DNA of 64,000 bases from Ilex aquifolium (Eukaryota; Streptophyta; Magnoliopsida; Aquifoliales; Aquifoliaceae), in contig OX637393.1 in the NCBI GenBank assembly GCA_951799425.1, positions 41,496,878 through 41,560,877 of the forward strand, in the 5' to 3' direction. The translations under genes and the position numbers were made by a program. Under the pieces are notes generated by a model, which worked only from the letters and a program-made list of their open reading frames with translations, did no database searches and was not told where the DNA came from. The number at the start of each line of letters is the position of its first letter. Within the stretch, counting starts at the first letter, position 1. Shown piece by piece: positions 1 through 11,981 of the stretch.

Positions 1-356
1 TTGTCTAATTCCTCATGAGAGTGTGTGCACACCCATTGTCAACTCCATAGAGAGAATCTTCACACGAAACATTTTTATACCCGTGAGTTATGGAATTGAA
101 CCTTTCGCTTAAGATGTTTTTGATGTTGCATTTGTCAGGGCTTCTGGTTAGATGGATATAGTTTGGAACACACACACACTCTCTGTGGATTGCTTCAGGT
201 GGATTGATTGTGATAGGGTTATTGAGTTCCTAAGATTGCTTTGAAATGTGAATCTGGAAAGTGCGACTTTGTGGCATTTGTGTGTGATTTTCTTTGGTTT
301 CTTTCGTTGTTTCAGCATGAAAATTGCTAGGGACTAGCAATGAGTAAGTTGGGGGG
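1..356 (+). mobile_element. 3' internal end of a Ty3/gypsy-like LTR retrotransposon
   Basis: The window opens inside an LTR retrotransposon. No coding frame survives here. The segment ends in GCTAGGGACTAGCAATGAG followed by a G-rich polypurine tract (about 346-356) directly before a TG that starts an LTR. That junction is typical of the 3' end of plant Ty3/gypsy elements; the family assignment is from memory of such junctions. The rest of the element lies outside the window to the left. Confidence 0.6.
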
Positions 357-1713
357 TGTGATAAGTGCGCGAAAGTGCATTCTAAATACCTTTTTATTAG
401 GTTAAAATGCTAAAATATGAATAAAAATAATTAGATATAATTTATATTATTGAATTTAATATCTATTCACATTGAGATATATTTGAGCATAATTTTATAA
501 TATTTTAAATCTTAAATATTGCATTATTAGTTGGTGAGAGATAATTCACAATTAGACTTTACACTTAATATTTTTTAGACTTTATTATTTGGGTTTTATA
601 TTTGTTTTTATTTTGATGACAGCTCATGGAGCAAAAAGGCTGAAACTGATATAGCTTTCACGTGGGCCGGGCACTCATAATTTTTATTAGGCTTTATCTT
701 TCCCAAATTACACAAGATTTGAACTTTAGGGGCTAAAGTAAAAAGGTTGAAATCAAGAGGGGATGAAAAGGGCTTTTCTCAAGAAAATGGGGAGACTTTT
801 GAAACTTGTTGCTTTTTTTTCTTTGGGCTTGGATGGCTGGGAGAAAAAGAAAAAAGGTTTGACTTTTCTTCTTAATTTTTTTGGCTGGAGGAGGGCGGCT
901 GTGTTATGTTTCTGGGCTGAAGGCAGACGCAGATCAGGAGAGGAGAAAGGCTGGATGGCCGCCGATTTGCTTTATTTTTTTGGGAGATTTTTGTTGTCTA
1001 TTATATTTATGGGTAACTAAATTCTCAAGTAAAGCGAGGGATGAACTTGTACAGTAGATGATATTTTATTTATTTTTAATTTATGCATTTGATTTTTAAT
1101 TAGTAAAACTCTTTTGTTTTATCATTCTCAATTTATTGTTGGTGTTTTCTTCTCCAAATAGTCATAGAATTTATTCTATTTATGGATTTAGTCATGCTCT
1201 TTCTATTGAATGGATTAGCTCTTTGATTATGTTTGGATCAATTATTTATCTATATTGATTTAATTCTTTACTGCAATATCGCTTCTTGAGTATATTGTCA
1301 TCGTTGAATTTTCTCAATAGTGATAATAATTTACGTATTTTCAAAGTGGTGAATGATTTTTCAAAGAGTTACATGTGGTTTGATCTTGATTTATAAATCT
1401 ATATCTTCCGATTGAGAATTTTGAGAATTGAATTTCCAATTGAGTTATTCAATGAATTAAGAATAATTAAAATACCAGATTTGTGCAAGGGATTTTCGAT
1501 GCTTTACTGTGTGTCAAATTTGATTACTTTTTTCGTTAGTCACTTTTCTTCACTTTAATTTGCATTTAAAATTAATCTTTGTTCTCAATTAATCATCTAA
1601 TATTTTTCTTTAGTTTCTTTGTTCTTGTCTACTATTCTTTTAATTTGTCTCTCTGTGGAATCGACACCCCAAAACTGTGCTACAATTATCGCGTTATTCT
1701 TTGGGCGTAATCA
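357..1713 (+). mobile_element. 3' LTR of the same retrotransposon
   Basis: The LTR runs from TGTGATAAGTGCGC just after the polypurine tract to GGGCGTAATCA, giving TG...CA ends and a length of about 1.36 kb. The phrase CTGTGGAATCGACACCCC near its right end is common in U5 of plant gypsy LTRs. The target duplication cannot be checked because the 5' LTR is outside the window. An 85-codon open frame inside it (763-1020) has no protein-like features and is taken as chance. Confidence 0.6.
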
Positions 1714-1811
1714 GCTACCCACTCCAAAACCCAATCACCTAATGGGCCAAAAAGGGGTGCACAACAGCCCAAAAAACCCCTTAACAACTCATCTGTTTCA
1801 TAATAAGTAAT
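1714..1811. other. Short spacer between two LTR-like blocks
   Basis: This is the probable insertion-site DNA between the LTR ending near 1713 and the next LTR-like block. No gene or repeat was recognised. Confidence 0.4.
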
Positions 1812-2480
1812 GAGTCATAATTCAAAAGAAGAAGTCCAGCAGAGAGTCTAGCTCGGCATAACCGTGCTCGGTCATAACAAGCTCAGAGTTAAGCAGTCCG
1901 GGATAAAGGAGCTCGGTATTCATCAGTCCCCAAATGCCCCACTTCGCGCCACGTGTCCATAGGACCAGGGGACAACTTCTGAAGCCTCTAACGAATGTAT
2001 ACCCTCTGGCTAAGGGAATATTTGTGCACGTAACCACCCAAGGATCGTGTATACAGTGACGTCGCATGGTAGAGATCACTAAAGGACAAAGGGAGAGAGG
2101 ACCACAAAAATCCGCAAAAAGGGGAGAGGAAGCTGTAAGAAGCCCTAGAAGGATTGCCCGTATAAATAGAACACTATCACACTACACAGGGGACACTGGC
2201 AATTTTTCCATTGATATATTGGTATTACTAAAGCATTGTATGAACAGGCTTTAAGAAAGACAACCTGTTGTAATATTTTTCTTTAAGAAATATACACTCC
2301 TAAGGAGCAAGAGACTTCATTACAGTTGACGTAATCTTAGTCTCTCAGTTAAGGTGAACCAATTATATATTGTTTTTAATTCATCATCACAACTTAATCC
2401 ATTGTCAACCTGTATATCCACACTACCCCTTTTTTGAACCATAAAATCACCACTCTGAACTTGGGTTAAGCATTTCTAAG
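1812..2480 (+). mobile_element. LTR-like block (probable solo LTR or fragment)
   Basis: This segment is richer in GC than its surroundings. It carries a TATA box (TATAAATA at 2161), a CACGTG-type motif (near 1950) and GTGACGTC (near 2056) upstream of it. A transcript-leader-like stretch follows, with GTTGACGTAATCTTAGTCTC near 2327-2346. That order of promoter then R/U5 resembles an LTR. I could not fix TG/CA ends or a target duplication, so both borders are approximate. Confidence 0.4.
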
Positions 2481-2769
2481 CACCATCAACCCCATTGAGA
2501 TGCCATTCATAATATCTCACTTCCTCGACACACTCTTTTTTTTAATCACTAGGAATGAAATTTGTTTCAATATATTTTTTTTTCTTTTTTTTTTTGTTAG
2601 GCCATTTACGGTGAATTCAAGTAACTTCTATAGTATATAAGCGAATTCGTCATTAATAATACATGATAAATAATTTTGTCAATAAATAAAATAAAATAAA
2701 AATATTAAATAAAATTTGAATCCCAACCACCATGACCTAAGTTAATGTAGATTGGGCCCTATTATTAAT
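2481..2769. other. AT-rich flank ending in a 9-bp target duplication
   Basis: Homopolymer-rich DNA without genes. Its last nine bases (2761-2769, ATTATTAAT) are the left target-site duplication of the element starting at 2770; the right copy is 6345-6353. Confidence 0.6.
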
Positions 2770-2834
2770 GGACCAGACTACAGTACCGAAAGAGAATATT
2801 TCGGTACCATACCAAAAAATTGGCATTCTGATAA

Positions 2835-4330
2835 TTAAGGGTAAAATTACAATATTAGTGAGAAGTTTACGACTATAGTACACAAAATTACAATATTAGT
2901 GAAAAATTTACAACAGTAGTGAACAAAATTACCACAATAATGGAAAATATTACAACATTAGTGAAAATTTTACAACATTAATAAAAAATTTACAACAATA
3001 GTAAGCAAAATTACCACAACAGTTGGTAAATTTACAACAATAATGGAAAATTTATAGCAATAGTGGGCAAAATTACAACAGCAATGAAAAATTTACTATA
3101 ATAATGGGCAAAATTACTACAATAGTAAGCAAATTTTAACCACCATTTGAAATACCAGAAGTATATTCAGTAGGTTTGTGATCGATCACTAATATTGATT
3201 GATCGATCAGTGAAAAAATTACCATATCAGTAGAAAAATTTATAACAGTAGTGGGCAAATTTACAACATCAATAGAATTTTTACAACAATAGTGGATAAA
3301 ATTACAACAGCAGTGGGTAAAATTACAACAATAATAACCTCACGATAGTAAAATTGTGGCCAAAATTACTCGTAAAAGTTTACCCACTATTGTAGTAAAA
3401 TTGGTCTATATACTAGTAACTTTATCCACAATCATTCTAAGTTTACAACAATTGTGCCCAAAATTACCACAGTAGTAACCAAAATTACAATATCAGTGAC
3501 AACTTTGTAATAGTAGTGGACAAAATTACCATAATAGTGGATAAAATTACAATATCAATGAAAATTTATAATAGTGGTAGAAAATTTACTATAGTAATGA
3601 ATAAAATTATAACAGTAGTGAAAAAATTTATAACAGTTGTAGACAAAATTTATAACAGTAGTAGACAAAATTACAACATCAATGAAAAATTTACAACATT
3701 ATGGGTAAAATTACTAAATTAGTGGGCAAATTTTAACCATTATAGTAGTAAAAATATGATTAACATATTTAACCACATTTATCGTAAATATGACACTAGT
3801 GCATCCCATTGATGTCGTATATTTACTTTTAAGTTTATATTATTATTCATGGTTATCGTAATATTTACCAAAAATAAAAGTAAAATTAGTCTATATACTG
3901 ATAACATTATCCACAATCATTCTAAGTTAACCCTAAGCTATAATAAAATTTTCTTTTGATGTTTTAATGTTACCCTAATTCATGGTAAAATTGTCTTATA
4001 TACTAGTAATTTTATCCATAATCATTGTATTTAACCTTGAATTATAGTAAATTTTTTTTTTTATGTCATAACCTTTCCCCAATTGTGGTAAATTTATTCA
4101 CCATGGTTATAACTTAACCTCTTTTTGTCGTATATTTATACTTAATTCTCGTAATGTTACCCAGAATTGTCGTAATATTAACCAAAATAACCATAATATT
4201 AATCTAAACAGTCGTAAATTAACCTTTAAATTTATAAATTTATCCACAACTGTTGTAAACTGACCTTCATAGGAGGCAAATCTGCCCTTAATTGTGGTAA
4301 ATTGCCCACAATTTTGCTAAATCTCACTCC
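2835..4330. repeat. Diverged minisatellite, about 20-30 bp unit, in opposing orientations
   Basis: Units resembling AAAATTACAACAGTAGTGGG repeat dozens of times from 2835 to about 3330 and again at 3430-3740. From about 3340 onward the complementary form also appears (GTAAATTGCCCACAATTTT-like units up to about 4310). The array therefore approximates a large imperfect inverted repeat. The units are too diverged to count exactly by eye. The 68-codon frame at 3516-3722 is a product of this repetition. Confidence 0.7.
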
Positions 4331-4543
4331 AATGATCTTGTGATAGATCATAAACATTTGTGATCGATTTCAAACTTACATTTTTTCAAAAAAAAAATCA
4401 AGTCAGGATAACTCTAATCGATTCCAAATAGTTGGGATCGATCTCAAGTATTCTTTTAACAATTTATGATAGATCATAATCTATTATAATAGATCACAAA
4501 AAATATAGTACTATGATCGATCGAAAAAATTTGGTAATGTACT

Positions 4544-5779
4544 TGATGGGACATTTCTGAGATCGTAGAGGATTAGGACACGTGTCCTCGGCAGAGTTGG
4601 AGACTTCCTCTGCGATAAGGCCACGTGTCCTCGGCGCCGACGATGCTTTCATCCACATTCCGGCACGTGCTCGAAAACGACGTGGTCTCAGTGAGAAGGG
4701 GTTATCCGGTCTTCGAACTGCATACCCTCGGCGCCGGGAGTACACTTATTCCGCGGCCATGGTTTTCCCTCGGCGCCGAGGGATGATGACGGGAATAGTA
4801 ATCCTGTTACGTAGCTCCTACTTCGTAAAAAGTCGCTATCAAGCAGTACTACTTCAGCTAGACTAGGAATCATGGTGGCGCTCTGCATAAGGGAGTCAGG
4901 GCGTCAGAGCCAACAGGACGTCCCTCCAATGATAGCGGGACACATGGCGAAAGTGACATGATGAGGGGCGGGCGGACGAAACTGTCCCTGGTAACGTGCG
5001 GCAATTGAAAGGCAACAATAAATGAATTCACTGCTGATGGGACGTCCGCTTTGACATGAAGAGCCGGAAAGAGGCAAACACTAATTGTCCCAGCATCAGG
5101 GCATTTACTGATCCATCCTTGGAAGAAGAGCATTAAGTGCACGGGGATCCGGGCATTCAATACTCTCAGACAAAGGGAAGAACATTAATTGCTCGGGGAT
5201 CCGAGCAATCAATAATGGGGTCTTCCCCATACACAATAGGGGGCACACTGCCCCATCTCTGAACACTACCTACTCTCTAGACTGTCGCCAATGATGAGTC
5301 CGGGTGGGTATAAATAGTTCCCAAAAATACATTGCAAAGGTACGCAAGAACAACCCTCGACAACGACCAGTGTTTTCTTCTTCCCCATCGTCAAAGAACT
5401 GACTTGATCGTTGGAGGGGATACGCCGGAAAACACTCCGGCGCCATTTCTGACTCTTTTTGTGTGTACCAGGAACCTCCGTAGGGCCACCTGAAGCCCTC
5501 GATCGACCATAACGACAATTCATCACCACTCCTTAGGCCTCATTTGGTCCTTTCAACCCATTCCTTGCTGCGTAAAATACCATCCCCCAGGCCGGAGTCC
5601 GTTCCAGACCGCCTGAGGGATCGAGGGACCCAAAGAAACGATTCATCACCACTCCAGGAGGCCCTTTGACCCTCTCAACCCTTGCCTTGCAGGGAGGTAA
5701 TCGACGTTCGACGCCGGGGTGAATTCATCAGGGAAGACACTGCCTTCCGTAAACTATTGTGCAAAAACCTGTGCGCACA
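4544..5779 (+). mobile_element. Solo LTR with 5-bp target duplication (GTACT)
   Basis: This block is rich in GC compared with its AT-rich host. It starts TGATGGGACATTTC and ends GTGCGCACA, and GTACT flanks it directly at 4539-4543 and 5780-5784. A 5-bp duplication with TG...CA ends and no internal coding region identifies a solo LTR left by LTR-LTR recombination. It has a TATA box (TATAAATA, 5309-5316) and two copies of CACGTGTCCTCGGC (about 4579 and 4622) upstream. Several open frames of 80-96 codons lie in it on both strands, but none resembles a protein. The lineage is probably Ty3/gypsy. Confidence 0.8.
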
Positions 5780-6353
5780 GTACTTTTTTTAAATAAAATT
5801 AGTTGTACATTACCCAATTTTGGTGAGAAAACCACATTTGGTGGACACAACACTAACTTTGTGATAGATCGCAAATATTCATAAAATTTAATTTCACAAA
5901 GTTCTAGTGACTTGTGATCGATGATAGATATTTGTGATCGATCCCAAATTTACTGTTTTTCAATAAGTTTTGGGGGAGTCTATTGCAATCTTGCGATAGA
6001 TCCCAAGTTCTTGGGATAGATCGCAAACATTTTGAAGATAAAAAAAATAATAATAATTTCAATATATTCTAAAAAATAATAATAATTTCGATATATTCAA
6101 AAAAAAATTGAGATAAATCACAAAATTCACTTTTACCAAATTAATAAAAAAATCACATTTTAATTTTTTTAGGTTCTAAAATTTGCGCCGATTTGATCTC
6201 AATATGAGCTGTTAGCGTCATGCGTCGATTAAAATTCGATTCGTGTCGATTGAATTTATCTTTTTTTTACTTATTAAAATTGACTTAATCACAATTTTTT
6301 GATATAGTATTGAAATATTTTATTTCGGTACCGTTATCTGGTCCATTATTAAT

Positions 6354-6776
6354 AGGTTTAGAGTGGATGCATTAATTTGTAGAGTGCATACCCTACCCCC
6401 AATTTAATGCCCGAATTTATGAGGAAACAAAGGTGACAAAAAAGTTAAAAAAAGCAAGATACTACTTTACAAAGTAATGAACACGTCGGCAAAGACGGAG
6501 ATTGGTCAATGCCGTGAGCTGGAGATATCGAATATAATAGTGACACTATATCATTAAATAGATAAAATAAATATTTTATTACATATGTTATCACCGTCTA
6601 ATAAAAAATAATTTAATAAATAAAATAAACTTTACTTTTATACATGTAATAATTATCATGTTATATGAATGGGGGATTAGTAAATTATATAAAATTTGTT
6701 TACTTAATTGTTATTATTTTATTAAATAATATTATAAAATAATAATAATGACGTAATAATATTATTTTTATTTTAA
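6354..6776. other. AT-rich spacer, no gene seen
   Basis: No coding frame or recognisable repeat. The final nine bases (6768-6776, TTATTTTAA) are the left target duplication of the following MITE. Confidence 0.5.
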
Positions 6777-7106
6777 GGGAGAATTACACCTAGACCCCCT
6801 GAAGTTTATCACTTAATCATTCAGATCCCCTGACATTTAAAATATTACACACATACCTCTTGAGGTTTGTGCGGGCGTAACACTTAGACCCCTGTTGTAA
6901 ATATATCTGTTAATAAATTACACTTAGACTCCCTTGAAATTTGGAGGTATATAATACTTAGACCCCTTAAGTTTAAAATATTATATTTACAACAGGAGTC
7001 TAAGTGTTACACGTACATATTTTAGGGGGTCTGTGTGTAATATTTTAAATGTCGGGGTCTGAGTGATTAAGTGACAAACCTCACGAGTTGTGAGTGTAAT
7101 TCTCCC
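6777..7106. mobile_element. 330-bp hairpin MITE with 9-bp target duplication
   Basis: The whole element is an imperfect palindrome. The left arm begins GGGAGAATTACACCTAGACC and the right arm ends GTGTAATTCTCCC, and both arms contain CACTTAATCA(C/T)TCAGA-type and TTTAAAATATTACAC-type blocks in inverted orientation. TTATTTTAA flanks it at 6768-6776 and 7107-7115. A 9-bp duplication points to a Mutator-like MITE. A longer relative lies at 56388-57410. Confidence 0.8.
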
Positions 7107-7115
7107 TTATTTTAA

Positions 7116-7849
7116 TGTCGGTAACAGTCCGTGCGGTTCCCCACGTGAAAATCCACCGTTACGTACGCCTAGGTCTGTCAAACTTCTCGGTTGCGGCCTC
7201 GAAATCCATGCCTAGCTAAGATAGGCCAAATGGGCCTCCCAAGTTTTTCCAATTTACACAAAGGCCCATTTCACATTTTTTATGTTTTTATTGTTTTGTA
7301 TTTTTTGTTTGTGTATGTAAAAGTTTCATTTATTAGTCATTTTTATAGGATATATCTTTCTCTAACCCAGTTCCTATTATATGAAGAAATGAGAAAAATA
7401 AAAAAATCTTATATTTTATTTGTAAAATACCAATTACATAGGTTTTCGTATCTAACAGTAATTCAATCCATTGTTTTATTTATGTTTGATTATCGTGTCA
7501 CTTTCTTAGATGGTGGCATTTTTAATGTGAATATGCAAATTAACACTCCTAGTTTAGGAATAAATATTTAGTGTAATGGTTACACTATGCAACCTTGTTA
7601 CGTGATATAACCGCTCAATAATAATTCACGAAATATGTAAAATAAATCTCACTTTTTTACATGAAGTAGTTACTATCTTAAATGGAGAGTAGTTATTTGA
7701 AAGAATGTGATTCACTTTGCCTATTTGGTGCTTCCACCATAAAATAATGCTGATATAATGTAACCATTTGAATGAATATTTTCTCGCAATTTAAACTTGA
7801 TGGTGTAAATCTACGCGAATGAGCAATGAGTTTGGGTTCAATGGTATGG
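7116..7849. other. AT-rich intergenic DNA with a possible MITE end
   Basis: No gene was recognised. A segment around 7573-7640 (GTGTAATGGTTACACTATGC then a TTACGTGATATAACCG stretch) resembles the right part of the MITE-like repeat at 11687-11890 and may be a relic of the same family. The 126-codon frame at 7191-7571 lacks protein-like composition. Confidence 0.35.
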
Positions 7850-8390
7850 GATGGATCTGAGCTACAAGGCTCGTGAATCGGTGGGTGAATGCTCTGATTA
7901 TCTGAGGTGTGGTGTGTGCAACATAATAAAATATAGTGGTTCACCGGCTTGAGAGCTCGGCTAGTCCACTCTTCAATGGAGTCTCTTGCTCTTAGAATCT
8001 ATATTCATCTAGAAAATATTTCACAAGATGCCTTTGATGCCAGTAGGGTTCTTTTTTCTTGATTGAGGCGATGTACAATATTTATAGTGTAATTCCTATC
8101 TCTAAGGGATTTTTACCGAGATCTTTGCCCTTCATCCGTGGGATCTTCCTTGATTTTTGGGAGAGAATCTTGGTTAGTTGAGAGTTTTGTGCCTTGATTC
8201 TAGCTTTCCATTGCTTTGAGGATGCCATTCACCAGCCAGCTGTTTCCCTTTCAATTTCCCGTTTGTTTTCTTTGAGCAGAGCTTGAGGTCTGGATTGCGG
8301 AGCCCTGGTTACTGTGTCTGACCTCCTTGTCTGACCTTAAACTTAGAGCTTTTTTCTAGGTATCATCAAAACTTAATCTCTAACAATCTG
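7850..8390 (-). mobile_element. Copia-like LTR fragment (minus strand)
   Basis: On the minus strand this begins TGTTAGAGATTAAGTTTTGA at 8390, a form common at the start of plant Ty1/copia LTRs. After about 300 bases a TATA box follows (CTATAAA, 8081-8087 on the plus strand), and then a leader-like stretch. The 3' end (left border) was not identified, and no target duplication was found. It may be a solo or truncated LTR. Confidence 0.45.
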
Positions 8391-8939
8391 CAGTGTAGTG
8401 ATAGGTAATATACCATTAAACCATACAAACTTGTGAGAATTGTTAGTACCCTGTTAAACATTTGCAGATTTTGGTTGTATTTCATACATAAATTAGTTTC
8501 TTTTTATGGCTGGTCATTTATTAAAACAAATTTTCCTTTTTGCTGGTCATTTATCAAAACTTATTTCCTTTTTGTTTGCTGGTCATTCATCACAACATAT
8601 TTAGGAAAATTATGTTGCCATCTTGATATTATTATTGTGCTACCAAATTTTTCAAAATATATCGGGCTAGGGGTTAACAACATTATCCATTTATGGCTTT
8701 CCGTTGGTTCGTATAGTAACCCCGATCATGATCATCGGATTCAGATTTCTACTAATATATTTTTTAGTAATTTTTAGACGACTTATGGTATGTTGATAAG
8801 GAACTCGATTACGTGTTATCGAATGAAATTGAAAAAAAATATATATAAAGTTAATTAAATCCCTAATCTTCACTTTAATTGTAATTGTTCCCTACTAAAG
8901 AAATACGTTACCAAGTCAAGCACAACCCTCTACACTTAT
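8391..8939. other. Intergenic DNA upstream of the translocator gene
   Basis: AT-rich sequence with no recognised gene or element. The frame at 8433-8777 is composed of low-complexity codons and is regarded as chance. Confidence 0.4.
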
Positions 8940-9184
8940 ATTCATACTTTTCCCAACACCAACACATGTAAGCTCACCTACTCTCCCTTCCCTCTCTGTA
9001 ACGCCTCCCCCAGTCTCCTCTCCTCTCTCTCTCTCCTTCTTAAACTCTTCCTCTCAGAGGCAAAACGTCAAACACCTGCCAAACCCTATTCGCACACTCT
9101 ATATCCTCCCTCCTTATACTACACAAAGATCTGGGTTAAGGCTGAGGTCTCACTCCCAATCTCCATCGATCAACCGATCGAACA
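8940..9184 (+). promoter_or_regulatory. Probable 5' UTR and core promoter of the translocator gene
   Basis: A pyrimidine-rich tract (CT repeats about 9005-9055) lies within 180 bases of the start codon, as is common in plant 5' leaders. The start codon context is GAACAATGGG (9185). The exact transcription start is not visible. Confidence 0.4.
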
Positions 9185-10234
9185 ATGGGAAAAGGCGGAG
9201 CTCTCTCCGAAGGCGTTGTGAAGAAGATCTTGCTCTCCTACGCCTACGTTGGGATATGGATCACACTTTCCTTCTCTGTGATTGTGTACAACAAGTACAT
9301 CCTCGATCGGAAGATGTACAACTGGCCGTACCCGATCTCACTTACCATGATCCACATGGGTTTTTGCTCCTCCTTGGCCTATCTCCTAGTTAAAGTCTTC
9401 AAGGTCGTCGAGCCTGTTCAGATGTCTCGTGATCTGTATCTCAAATCCGTTGTGCCAATTGGGTTGCTTTATTCTCTCTCTCTATGGCTCTCCAATTCGG
9501 CTTATATATATTTATCTGTGTCATTTATCCAAATGCTCAAGGCTTTAATGCCAGTGGCTGTGTATTCTATTGGGGTTCTTTTGAAGAAAGAGTCGTTTAA
9601 ATCTGATACTATGGCTAATATGGTTTCGATTTCGATTGGTGTTGCGATTGCAGCTTATGGGGAGGCCAAATTTGATAGCTGGGGAGTGATTTTGCAACTG
9701 GGTGCTGTTGCTTTTGAGGCGACGAGGCTTGTGATGATTCAGATTTTGCTTACATCGAAGGGTATTTCATTGAATCCCATTACGTCACTTTATTATGTTG
9801 CGCCATGTTGTTTGGTTTTCTTGTCTATTCCGTGGATTATTGTGGAATACCCATTGTTGAGGGACACTTCGAGCTTTCACTTTGATTATTTGATTTTTGG
9901 GACCAATTCATTTTGTGCTTTTGCTTTGAATTTGGCCGTATTCTTGCTTGTTGGGAAGACTTCTGCTTTGACTATGAATGTGGCTGGGGTGGTGAAAGAT
10001 TGGCTTTTGATTGCATTCTCTTGGTCGGTGATTAAGGACAGGGTGACCCTGGTGAATTTGTTTGGGTATGGATTGGCTTTCTTGGCTGTAGGGTACTACA
10101 ATCTTTCGAAATTGCAGGCGCTTAAGGCAAAGGAAGCACAGAAGAAGGCTGGGCAGACTGATGAGGAGACTGGAAGGTTGTTGGAGGAGAGACAGGGGGA
10201 AAATGCGGGAAAGAAGGACGAATCACAGGGTTGA
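9185..10234 (+). CDS. Sugar phosphate/phosphate translocator-type carrier (drug/metabolite transporter superfamily)
   Basis: This intronless gene encodes 349 residues. The protein belongs to the plant triose-phosphate/nucleotide-sugar translocator family and looks closest to the Arabidopsis group At4g32390, At2g25520, At5g11230 and At5g25400, annotated as probable sugar phosphate/phosphate translocators; substrates are not settled. About ten hydrophobic segments run from residue 17 to 310. Family-like stretches include [20 protein letters not shown] (about 104-123) and NVAGVVKDW (about 265-273), the latter near the conserved Lys of the family. There is no plastid transit peptide: hydrophobic sequence starts near residue 17. 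This fits a secretory-pathway (Golgi or endosomal) membrane protein. The C-terminal 35 residues are charged (Lys/Glu-rich) and probably cytosolic. The ATG at 9185 is the first in frame and matches the family's usual N-terminus. The frame is intact, so the gene is probably active. Confidence 0.93.
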   Translation: MGKGGALSEGVVKKILLSYAYVGIWITLSFSVIVYNKYILDRKMYNWPYPISLTMIHMGFCSSLAYLLVKVFKVVEPVQMSRDLYLKSVVPIGLLYSLSLWLSNSAYIYLSVSFIQMLKALMPVAVYSIGVLLKKESFKSDTMANMVSISIGVAIAAYGEAKFDSWGVILQLGAVAFEATRLVMIQILLTSKGISLNPITSLYYVAPCCLVFLSIPWIIVEYPLLRDTSSFHFDYLIFGTNSFCAFALNLAVFLLVGKTSALTMNVAGVVKDWLLIAFSWSVIKDRVTLVNLFGYGLAFLAVGYYNLSKLQALKAKEAQKKAGQTDEETGRLLEERQGENAGKKDESQG

Positions 10235-11686
10235 TTTGATCTGTATTTTGAAACTTCTACAGAGAATTATTGGAATCTGGTGAAGGGTTTTGAGGATGGG
10301 CGGCAAAAACCCGGTATTCCAATCAAGTTTTACTTTGGATATGTGGTCCTAGAATTTTTTATGATGTCCTTTAGACTTCTAATTTACAGTTGTTCTTTGT
10401 TATTGTCACTTCATGGTATTGGGAGTTTGATCTATAGCCATCATAATGCCAATGTAGGTGACTTGAGAATGACTCAGTTCGCTATCTTTTTATATATTAT
10501 TAATGTTTCAGACTCCTGCTTTTGGAGAAGAATCGTTATGCTTATCTATATATGGTTCAACTTGAGTACTGTCTTTACTTGTTGCAATTCATAATAGGAT
10601 CAATTTGGATGTTGATGATTTTCTTTCAAACTCTGATTTTTTGGCCTCTATTTTATATAGTTTATGTTGTGATGCATATGGCAGTTTGTCTGTGAAATCT
10701 AGTCCTTGAATTTGCATATAGAAGTTATCACGTTTTGTGTGAGAATTCGTGTAATATAATAATGATTGGAATTAATTTTAGAACTTTTCTTTGAAAAATT
10801 GTGATCTTGTTCGATTAATGGATCCAACGATGATGTGTTTATAAATGATTGAATAGATTGCAACATTTGATGAGTATATTGGAAATGTCATAATCTTGTA
10901 GGCCTGCAACAATTGTTGTCTGATGTCCAGAATATCCGATGATGGATGGACTTGTGGACAACCCATTGTTTATGTCTTGCAATCTGGTTTCTATGCTGCA
11001 AAGAAAGTGTTTTGTCTTTGGAGATGTACTTATATTTGGTACAGATTAACCATCAGATAGTGAAGGAACAGAGTGGTTCACCTCAGAACTTAAGATTATG
11101 AAAGGGTTATATAACTATGTCATTGTCAATCTTGTTAGGGAATATATTCGAGTGCCTTTAATTCATTGATTCGCATCTCATTTATGTGCCTCCTTGTGTC
11201 AGGCATGATGTCTATTTTGTTTTGAACTGGACATGATGTCAATTTGGGTAAATAGATTTTAATCTAATGTTTCATCACTAGTTGAGCTTGATATGCCTGC
11301 ATTTGTAAGGTTGATCCTTAATGATTTTCTGTCATGGCTCACCTTTCTGTAACTTACCAAGGGCTGAGGAAGGGCGGGGGTGGTTGGGTGATAGCTTCCC
11401 TGGGGTGTCGAGAATTCCTCCCCGCCCTGTTGCCCAACCCACCTTCCGTTTTCCCACATGAAGTAACGAAATGTTAAGGAAAAGAAATGGTTACCAAGAG
11501 GTTGAGGAACAACCTGTTTTACTCAAAAAGCTGTTTACCTTTTGAGTTTTCTAGTCTTTTAAACTTTGTTACAAAATTAAATCTTTAGTGTTCGGGAGGT
11601 GCTCTGTTAGCTTATTTTGTTAGGATCACAATTCTGGAATGCAACATTAAATTATGTATATATATTCGAAGTAGGGAGATGCTTAG
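10235..11686. other. 3' UTR of the translocator and gene-free downstream DNA
   Basis: The first few hundred bases are probably the 3' UTR. The frame at 10280-10594 has no protein-like features. No other gene or mobile element was recognised up to 11686. Confidence 0.4.
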
Positions 11687-11856
11687 ATGTCGAGTCCGTG
11701 TAACCATCCAATAAGAAAACAAAAAAATTAATAAAATTGAGATCACTTTCTATCATGAAGGTGGTTGTATATTGCATGATCGGGTAGTTATGAATTTTAG
11801 TGGGACTCACTTACAGACTTATTTAATTATTAGTGGATGGTTACACCATGTGACAT
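11687..11856. mobile_element. Small MITE-like inverted repeat
   Basis: The left arm ATGTCGAGTCCGTGTAACC and the right arm (minus strand) ATGTCACATGGTGTAACC share the block TGTAACCATCCA. The arms enclose about 120 AT-rich bases. No target duplication was found, so the ends are approximate. Confidence 0.45.
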
Positions 11857-11981
11857 TGCTGACGTGTTGTAACGGTTACACCTAATATTTTTTTCATTTG
11901 TTGGGGAAGTCTTCTTGAGGAACTTGGAGGAGAGAAACTCAGAGACACTCTCTAAGGACACTTGAGCCATACGAGGTTTTA

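Larger units (their letters stand above)
2770..6344. mobile_element. Mutator-like (MULE) foldback element, non-autonomous
   Basis: The ends are inverted repeats of about 65 bp. The left begins GGACCAGACTACAGTACCG, and the right end, read on the minus strand, begins GGACCAGATAACGGTACCG. Both continue into a TATTTC-rich stretch and CAAAAAATTG. The 9-bp sequence ATTATTAAT flanks the element directly on both sides (2761-2769 and 6345-6353), and a 9-bp duplication is the hallmark of Mutator-like elements. No transposase is present. The interior is built of diverged short repeats and of TGTGATCGATC-type motifs. A 1.24-kb solo LTR (4544-5779) is inserted in it, so the original element was about 2.3 kb. 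Confidence 0.75.

Noticed and set aside
763..1020. 85-codon open frame
   Set aside because: It lies wholly inside the 3' LTR, is rich in Phe/Lys/Gly from homopolymer-like DNA, and has no domain or homologue I recognise.
2835..4330. CRISPR-like array or centromeric satellite
   Set aside because: Units are diverged, without regular spacing or unique spacers. The block is bounded by MULE inverted repeats with a 9-bp duplication, so it belongs to a transposon.
4494..5529. Several overlapping frames of 66-96 codons on both strands
   Set aside because: They are confined to the GC-rich solo LTR, overlap one another in all frames and have no protein-like features.
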